Assembly: GCA_000827495.1 (NCBI GenBank) | Contig: KN817676.1 | Location: 1-64,000 of the forward strand | Reading direction: 5' to 3' | Length of the DNA stretch: 64,000 nt | Origin: Hypholoma sublateritium FD-334 SS-4 | Taxonomy: Eukaryota; Basidiomycota; Agaricomycetes; Agaricales; Strophariaceae | Shown: one piece after another, positions 58,601-64,000 of the stretch | How positions within the stretch are numbered: the first letter of the stretch is position 1 | How the letters are laid out: every line of letters starts with the position of its first letter | Translations under genes and position numbers: made by a program | Notes under the pieces: model-generated | The model's database searches: none | What the model was told of the DNA's origin: nothing | What the model saw: only the letters and a program-made list of their open reading frames with translations

Positions 58601-60641
58601 ATTTCTACGACGCATCGGCGCAGCAGAGGCCAGAGTAGGTGCTACGCCAGGAGCAGGTTCCCGCTTGAATCTTGAAGGCGTAAAGAAGTTGATTGAAGGC
58701 AACGGCGATTCTAATCATGGTATCTGTGTTTCGGAATGGGTCCCAGGTCCGCGAAAATTTCGCCATGGAAAACCGTGGACCAATGAAACCCCCGATCTTG
58801 AGGGTTGTAATCAAGGCAGGAGGAATATGGACAATATGGCCGGCAGACCCCGGAGGGAGACGTCCGATGTCGCGCAGGAGGAATACTTACATAGCTGTTT
58901 GTGTGGGACCAGGGCTGAAAATAACCAATTTTCGTGCGGCGCTCGGAGCGCAGGATGTTTCTTGACCCTTTTTACCATGAAACAACGACCTCGAACGATT
59001 GGAAAATGGGAGTAGAGGCAGGTAATCAATGTGGTGAGCTTGATCCCGCATTGATAAGCTTAGAGCACCCAATTGAGCAGATCACAAACGCTGACAAGAT
59101 ATGGGGGCCGCTGGCTGCCGCTGAGGGTTATGATGCGAGACTGAACGGCCAAGGTTTGTGCCGAGATACAATGAAATCTGAATTCATAGGATCACAGGAT
59201 TCTGTTGAGCCCTTCATAGCTCACATCCCCTTTATGTAGGAAGATGATGGGCGAAGTTACGGATTAGGGATTAAGGGTGGGGGGGGGGGGGGGGGGGGGG
59301 GGGTGGGGGGGGGGGGGGGGGGGGGGGGGGGGGTAATGGGCCATGAGAGGTCGATTTGGTAGCGGCCTGAATGGGTGCTTGGACTCAAGTAGAAGTCCAT
59401 CGATGCTATAGCCCTGGCAGCAGTGAATACGATATGATCCCGAACTTCAATTTCAGATGAAGATACCATGTGTAAGTCCGTTCAGGCCTGTGGGACACTC
59501 AAGAAAGTGACAGGCCAAAAAATCAAGGGGGCAGTCATTTGTCGCTAGTTTTCTTGTGAGAAGCAGACCACCGGGTAAACATAGCAAATGTTTCTGAAGT
59601 TGAGAAACAGACATCGTGCCTTCAGACGGATCAGCGGAGAGGCAGGCGTCCCGTACAAGTCATACCGAGCGAAATTGGAATCGTTAGCTCAAGTAGCACG
59701 AAATGGCCATTGTCATGACACGGCGGAGTATTGACTCGCGTTTTGTTCGCGTTAGCGCCACATTCAGAGAAGATAAAAAAAAAACAGAGCAAGAAAGTAC
59801 CAGTTAAGAATATTGGGTTAAGACAAGGTTAACACTAAGTCTTCCGAAAGTTCGCGCAATGACTCGGAATTTGCAATAAACAGGACGCAAAATGAACTGA
59901 ATTACTTAGCTAAGCTGCCGGCGGTCCGTCGTACCGGAGCTGAGTGAGCGCAAAGTCAGCGGCGAAGCTTTCACCTTCGCCACCCCACGCACGCTGAAGT
60001 ATCACGTAGCATTCAACACCCTTACCTGGTCATTATGTTTGCCTTTCTTCCTTCGCTTTAAATTCAGAACTTCTGTATCCTTAAGACACTTAAAAGCTAT
60101 GCAATACATCTTTCTTGTCATTCTGAATCAAGATGGAGTGCCAGCTGTAGGATCATCTTCACAATTTAGATACCTGTACGACTTTCTTGCGACTTTCCGC
60201 CTTTTCTATGCATGCCTTTTTTTCTCACATTTGACTTACAACTACGAATGTTCGTGGTAATCAGAAATTACAGTGAAGTCTGCGATCGGTAAGAGATGCG
60301 AACAGAACGATCCCGCTTACTCTCGTCTCTCCTTTCTGCCAGCATCCCGTGTCGACTCTGTGTTGATCTATTCCAACGTAGGTCCTCCGATCCTGCTTCA
60401 CGACAAACGGGAGATAAAGTATGATTTATATGCTTGTTTTGTCAAATTTGGAAAGTGCACAGCCACCAGTGAATGTCTATTCACATGTCGCCCGATTGCT
60501 TTCTTGACTTTACCCCGCATTCTTCTAATTTCCTTATATTCCGACAAAAGGTGGCACCGAGGATCCTCTGCGGATTTCACTGCTGTATGTGATGTTCTTT
60601 TCCGCCGCGATGAAGTCTAACGGATTGTCTACATCGTGTAG
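55667..60641. other. 5-kb gene-poor region
   Basis: No gene I can name. The larger frames are a 191-residue minus ORF (58536-57961) and a 185-residue plus ORF (58458-59015) that only touch at one end. Neither shows a known motif, and both have composition typical of chance ORFs. A poly-G tract sits at 59279-59333. No tRNA, terminal repeats or transposase motifs seen. The last ~600 bp (60040-60640) is the probable promoter/5'UTR region of the bHLH gene and has only short ORFs. Confidence 0.3.
59279..59333. repeat. Poly-G tract (two G runs broken by a T)
   Basis: G25, T, G29 in a row, preceded by GGATTAGGGATTAAGGG, which contains a telomere-like TTAGGG. A G-run this long would readily form quadruplexes, and its true length is hard to sequence. 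Confidence 0.7.
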
Positions 60642-62145
60642 ATGCAGTCGTTGCTTTCCCCGGCCGAGAGCCATGCATTTCAGTCCTTTCTCTCGACAAT
60701 GGACTTCTCAGACGACTCAATAACGCCTTCGGAATGGGCTATATACAACTCGCAATCCCCCATGCATAATGACTCACAGCCGGAGCATATTGAAGCCAAC
60801 CCAGAACGCCGTGAGGCGTTGACAAAGGCGACAAAGGATCTTATGTCTCTCGATGCCGACGGCTGGGACAGCAGTGGCTCGCTAATGAACCACCATCCTA
60901 GCACACAAAACTACCATGCCTACGACATGCATGGCCAGTACGATATGCACCAGCAGGAGCGACATTTCGCGCACCAGCAACAAGCCTTGGAGGAGCATCA
61001 GCGGCACCAACAGCTGCAGCAGCAGTTGCACCACCAGCAGCGGCAGAACGCATTTTCCTCATCCTCAGACCTTTTCCCGTTTCTTCACAGCAAGATGCAC
61101 CAGCAGCCGCCGACTCAGGAGATGAGGTATCCGATGCAGCGCCAGCAGCAGCAGCCTCAGCAACACCCGCATCTGGCCCTGTCTCCAACGGTGGCAGCCA
61201 GTAACTCGGATCTTGGGTCCCCCACGTCCCCAGCACACGCGCACTCTTTTGGTGGCTTCCAGCAGCAACAGGCCCCACAGCACCAGAATCAGCCGCACCA
61301 GGTGCACATACCCCCGCAGCCACGGCGGATGTCGCCTCCGTCAGGCTCGACGACGCGCAGCAAGCGCCTCCCCGCGCGATCGGCGTCGGCACACCCTGAC
61401 GCATCCGCGTCGACGCCCAGCTCAGGCACCCCAACCGCGTCGGCGGGCGGTATCCGTAGCAACAACGGTACCGCCAAGCGCGCGCGCTCGTCCACGTCGC
61501 CATCGATTGCCAGCAAGCCCACGCCACAGCCGGGTGCGCCAAAGCAGCCGCAGACATTGTTGTCGCCGTCGCAGAAGAAGGCGAACCACATCCAGTCCGA
61601 GCAGAAGCGCAGGGCGAATATCCGTCGCGGGTACGAAGCGCTCTGTGAGACGGTCCCGGCTCTGCGTGAGGCGATCCGTGAGGAGGAGGAGGCTGAGCGC
61701 AACGCGGCGAGCGGGCAGCGTGGTGCTGCGAATGGCGCGCCACGCAAGAAAGGGCGGACGAAGAAGGGTCACAAGGAGAGCGATGACAAGGAGAAGGACA
61801 AGCTTGACGGGCGGGCGGGCCCGCGAAGCGAGAATGTGGTCCTCTCAAAAAGTGCGTGTTTACAACTTACGCCCCCCCAATCGCTTCTAGACGGCCAACT
61901 GATGCGCTTGACTTTCTTCAGCGATCGAGCATATACAAGACTTGATTTCCGACCGGTCTTCCCTGCTCGCACGCCTGCATCGCGCGCGCTCGTCGCTTCC
62001 CCCAGGGCACCCCGCACTGAGCCCACTTGCCGCGGATCCTCCATGGGAGCGTGAATGGAAGGGCGGCAACGGGCGGCTCGGCGACGAGGATCCGGAGGGA
62101 GACGGTGATAGCGACGGCGAGGGGGATGAAGATGGCGACGAGTAA
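60642..62145 (+). CDS. bHLH transcription factor with Gln/His-rich N-terminus
   Basis: Two exons (60642-61851, 61922-62145) give 477 residues. Residues 90-250 are low-complexity Gln/His/Pro (runs such as QQQALEEHQRHQQLQQQ). The bHLH domain is basic region and helix 1 KKANHIQSEQKRRANIRRGYEALCETVP (about residues 311-338), an expanded loop of about 65 residues rich in Lys, Gly and Glu, then helix 2 after the intron, SKTIEHIQDLISDRSSLLARL. The His-Glu-Arg triad in the basic region predicts binding to E-boxes, probably CACGTG. The C-terminus is acidic (EDPEGDGDSDGEGDEDGDE). It is similar in arrangement to the INO2/INO4- or Max-like single bHLH factors of basidiomycetes. The target genes are unknown. 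Confidence 0.82.
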
Positions 62146-63459
62146 TAGGGGCACGTGCCACCTCGCTACCTCAGCGAGGCATAGTGCGTGCACGGCGGTG
62201 CGATGGGTTATGTACTGGTCGAGGGACTCGGACCTTGTGGAGTTTATATCATCGGTGTAATCCGGCATTGATGTTCTTCTCTTCTCTTCACAGCCCCAGG
62301 CATCCAGCTTTTCATGACCAACTTCCTGTATACTCGCCTCTTCGCCTTAAAACCGCAGCTAACCCACAACAATCATTCGTCTTTATGCACCCACCCTCCA
62401 ACGTCTGCTTCTGCCATGCTTCACCCCCATTTCACTCCCGCCGCAGCCGTATCGACCAATCCTTGTTCACATTTGAACGCTTTAATATTTATTATCTTTC
62501 CATTTACTTACTTTCCCCTCCCCGCCGCTGTCCGCCGCCGCCGCCGCCTCAGGCTTCCCGCAACCCATTACCCTCGCACACACCGGCTCTCAGAGCGTGT
62601 CGTGTGCACAATTTCTTCTTATTCCATTGTGGCTTTTATGCAGCTGCTCGTCTACCACCCGGACGCCTTTGATGCGCTGTGCCGTCTTGTAATTAATTGT
62701 GGTGTATGTATAGACACCTTTGAAACCCTCGGCAATGTTTCTCGGGTGTGGCAAGTCGGTCGACGGAGAAAAACGATTCCGGCTGCGCTCGTTGCCTTGC
62801 GCAAGAAAGAGGCGGTGGGATTGTTGGCCAAGCATTTTTTGTGTCACCAATATTGGTTTGCCGGTGAGTTTTTTTCTGCAGAGGAATTGCTCCTTACAAT
62901 ACAGCTCCCCAGCCGTGAATATGAGTAATGCCGATGAGGCTTGAGCGCCTGAACATCTACTTCGATATTGCAGAGTCAATTTGGTCCCACATAAGTAGTG
63001 GTGGGCTTAGCGCGGGCTTAGCGGCAACAAAATCATGACAGGGCGCTTCCCTGCGCGTCTACTCTTGCAACCCAAAACGGCAGCCGCCGGACAGCCGCAT
63101 TGAGGTATACTTAGTATTGCGCACTCAAGGTTCCAGGCTAAACTGCGCCTTCCTTTGTGCTGTGGAATAACTTCTCAGCCTGCAAAGTTCGTTCAGTACA
63201 CTCGCCACAGCTTGCGTCCAGACTCCATTTTTTTTTCTCTTGCACGACCCGGGAATCTCTACGAGCGTGTATGCCGCTGTCAACCAGATGTATACTGGCG
63301 GAGGGCGCCCATTTGACATCCAGGACAGCATCATTACAGGGTTCACCGCCATTCAGAAAGGAACGCATTTTATCGTCTACGGGGTATCCTCTTCAAATTG
63401 GACTGCTACTCGCCCTCGCAATGCAGTAGACTTCCCTCCCCCCACCAAACAAAATAGTT
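62146..63459. other. Intergenic region, nothing recognised
   Basis: About 1.3 kb with only short ORFs. It includes the bHLH 3' flank and the likely promoter of the secreted-protein gene at the right edge. Confidence 0.35.
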
Positions 63460-64000
63460 ATGGCTGCCGTCCTAAGTCTAGCTGTTTCTTTCGTACTCGC
63501 GGGGCCCGTTGGTAAGTTCACCTTTTCACTCACCTCAATGGTACCATGCAGAAATTAATTTTTCTCCTCGAAGTTGTGGGCGAGCACCTCGCGCTCTTCG
63601 CTCGCCAACTCGACCCCGGTTTTACGCCCAACGACATCCCATCGGCCTGCGTCGCACCTTGCCAGACCCTCACGCAGACCATCACCAGCGGCGTGCGTAC
63701 TTATATTCTCCCTCTAACACCACACACTATATTTAACGACGCGCACCCCAGTCGTGCACCACGCTCAGCTGCCTCTGCACGAACTCGATCGCGTCGGGCC
63801 TCGAGTCCTGTCTCTCGTGCGCGGTGAAGGAAAACATTCCGGACTTCAACAAGACCGTCGCGGACCAGACCATCAACGGTGCGCTTTCCCGGCGCGCTCT
63901 TGCGGCATACGCTGATCGACCGCGGTGCGATAATTTTAGGGTACATCGAGGCCTGCAGCGAGGCTGGGTTCCCCGTATCCATTTCTGGCTTCTCTGGCAC
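63460..64000 (+). CDS. Small secreted cysteine-rich (CFEM-like) protein, 3' end off the window
   Basis: Exons 63460-63511, 63574-63692, 63752-63878 and 63940 onward are open to the edge. A signal peptide (MAAVLSLAVSFVLAGPV) leads to mature sequence with spaced cysteines: IPSACVAPCQTLTQTI, CTTLSCLCTNSIASGLESC, SCAVKENIP, and YIEACSEAGFPV. The pattern recalls CFEM-like secreted or GPI-anchored proteins of basidiomycetes, although it is not a strict CFEM match. A Ser/Thr-rich tail with a GPI signal would be expected beyond the window. The function is unknown. Confidence 0.7.

Noticed and set aside
57961..59015. Two ORFs of 191 and 185 residues on opposite strands
   Set aside because: Neither has recognisable motifs, and unlike nearly all genes here they would be intronless.
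60898..61848. 316-residue minus-strand ORF
   Set aside because: It is the antisense shadow of the Gln/His/Ser-rich bHLH exon; its composition mirrors CAG/CAC repeats.

Overview
The window is nuclear DNA of a filamentous basidiomycete, most likely an Agaricomycete (mushroom-forming class). The evidence is gene structure and content. Almost every gene is cut by many 45-65 bp GT-AG introns. The gene set includes secreted xylanases (one with a fungal CBM1), a GMC alcohol (methanol) oxidase, a G-alpha with a long basidiomycete-type insertion, and a DUF6698-like protein. All gene models below were built by reading splice sites and reading frames by eye; no alignment or expression data were available.

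Layout. 0-4 kb: a partial unknown gene, a DUF6698-like gene and an AT-rich gene-free island, with all the ambiguous bases of the window. 4.2-9 kb: an F-box-like gene, GH10 xylanase 1 (with CBM1) and V-ATPase subunit e. 9.2-16.4 kb (minus strand): the small-RNA methyltransferase HEN1, the complex I Fe-S assembly ATPase IND1 and an alkali-cation/H+ antiporter. 17-20.7 kb (minus): GH10 xylanases 2 and 3. 21.7-29.2 kb (plus): PEX11-type peroxin, alcohol oxidase and the RFC3/RFC5-type clamp-loader subunit. 30.3-37.3 kb: HD-domain phosphohydrolase (minus), secreted cupredoxin-like protein (plus, apparently frameshifted), KE4-type ZIP zinc transporter (plus) and Nudix hydrolase (plus). 37.3-42.6 kb: gene-poor, nothing recognised. 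42.6-50.3 kb: TEA-domain transcription factor (plus), TAN1 (minus), leukotriene-A4-hydrolase-like aminopeptidase (plus) and tRNA-Thr(TGT). 51.2-55.7 kb: G-alpha (minus), a PPIL3/Cyp10 cyclophilin (plus) and F-actin capping protein beta (minus). 55.7-60.6 kb: gene-poor, with a poly-G tract. 60.6-62.1 kb: bHLH factor. 63.4-64 kb: a truncated small secreted cysteine-rich protein.

Functionally this is ordinary housekeeping chromosome interrupted by lignocellulose-related genes: three GH10 xylanases within 14 kb, plus the alcohol oxidase, which could oxidise methanol released from pectin or lignin. The PEX11-type peroxin lies beside the alcohol oxidase, which may be coincidental or reflect a peroxisomal methanol-oxidation theme.

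The most striking structural observation is a 2-nucleotide internal exon at the same place in all three GH10 genes. Without it each gene loses frame just before the catalytic WDV-NEP motif; with it each restores the expected I-Y-(S/A)-W-D-V. Other notable points are several more micro-exons (5, 13 and 15 nt, and an ATG-only first exon), four GC-AG introns, a HEN1 protein with a C-terminal tail of GW/WG repeats like an Argonaute hook, and a third xylanase that has lost one intron precisely and also lost a splice donor.
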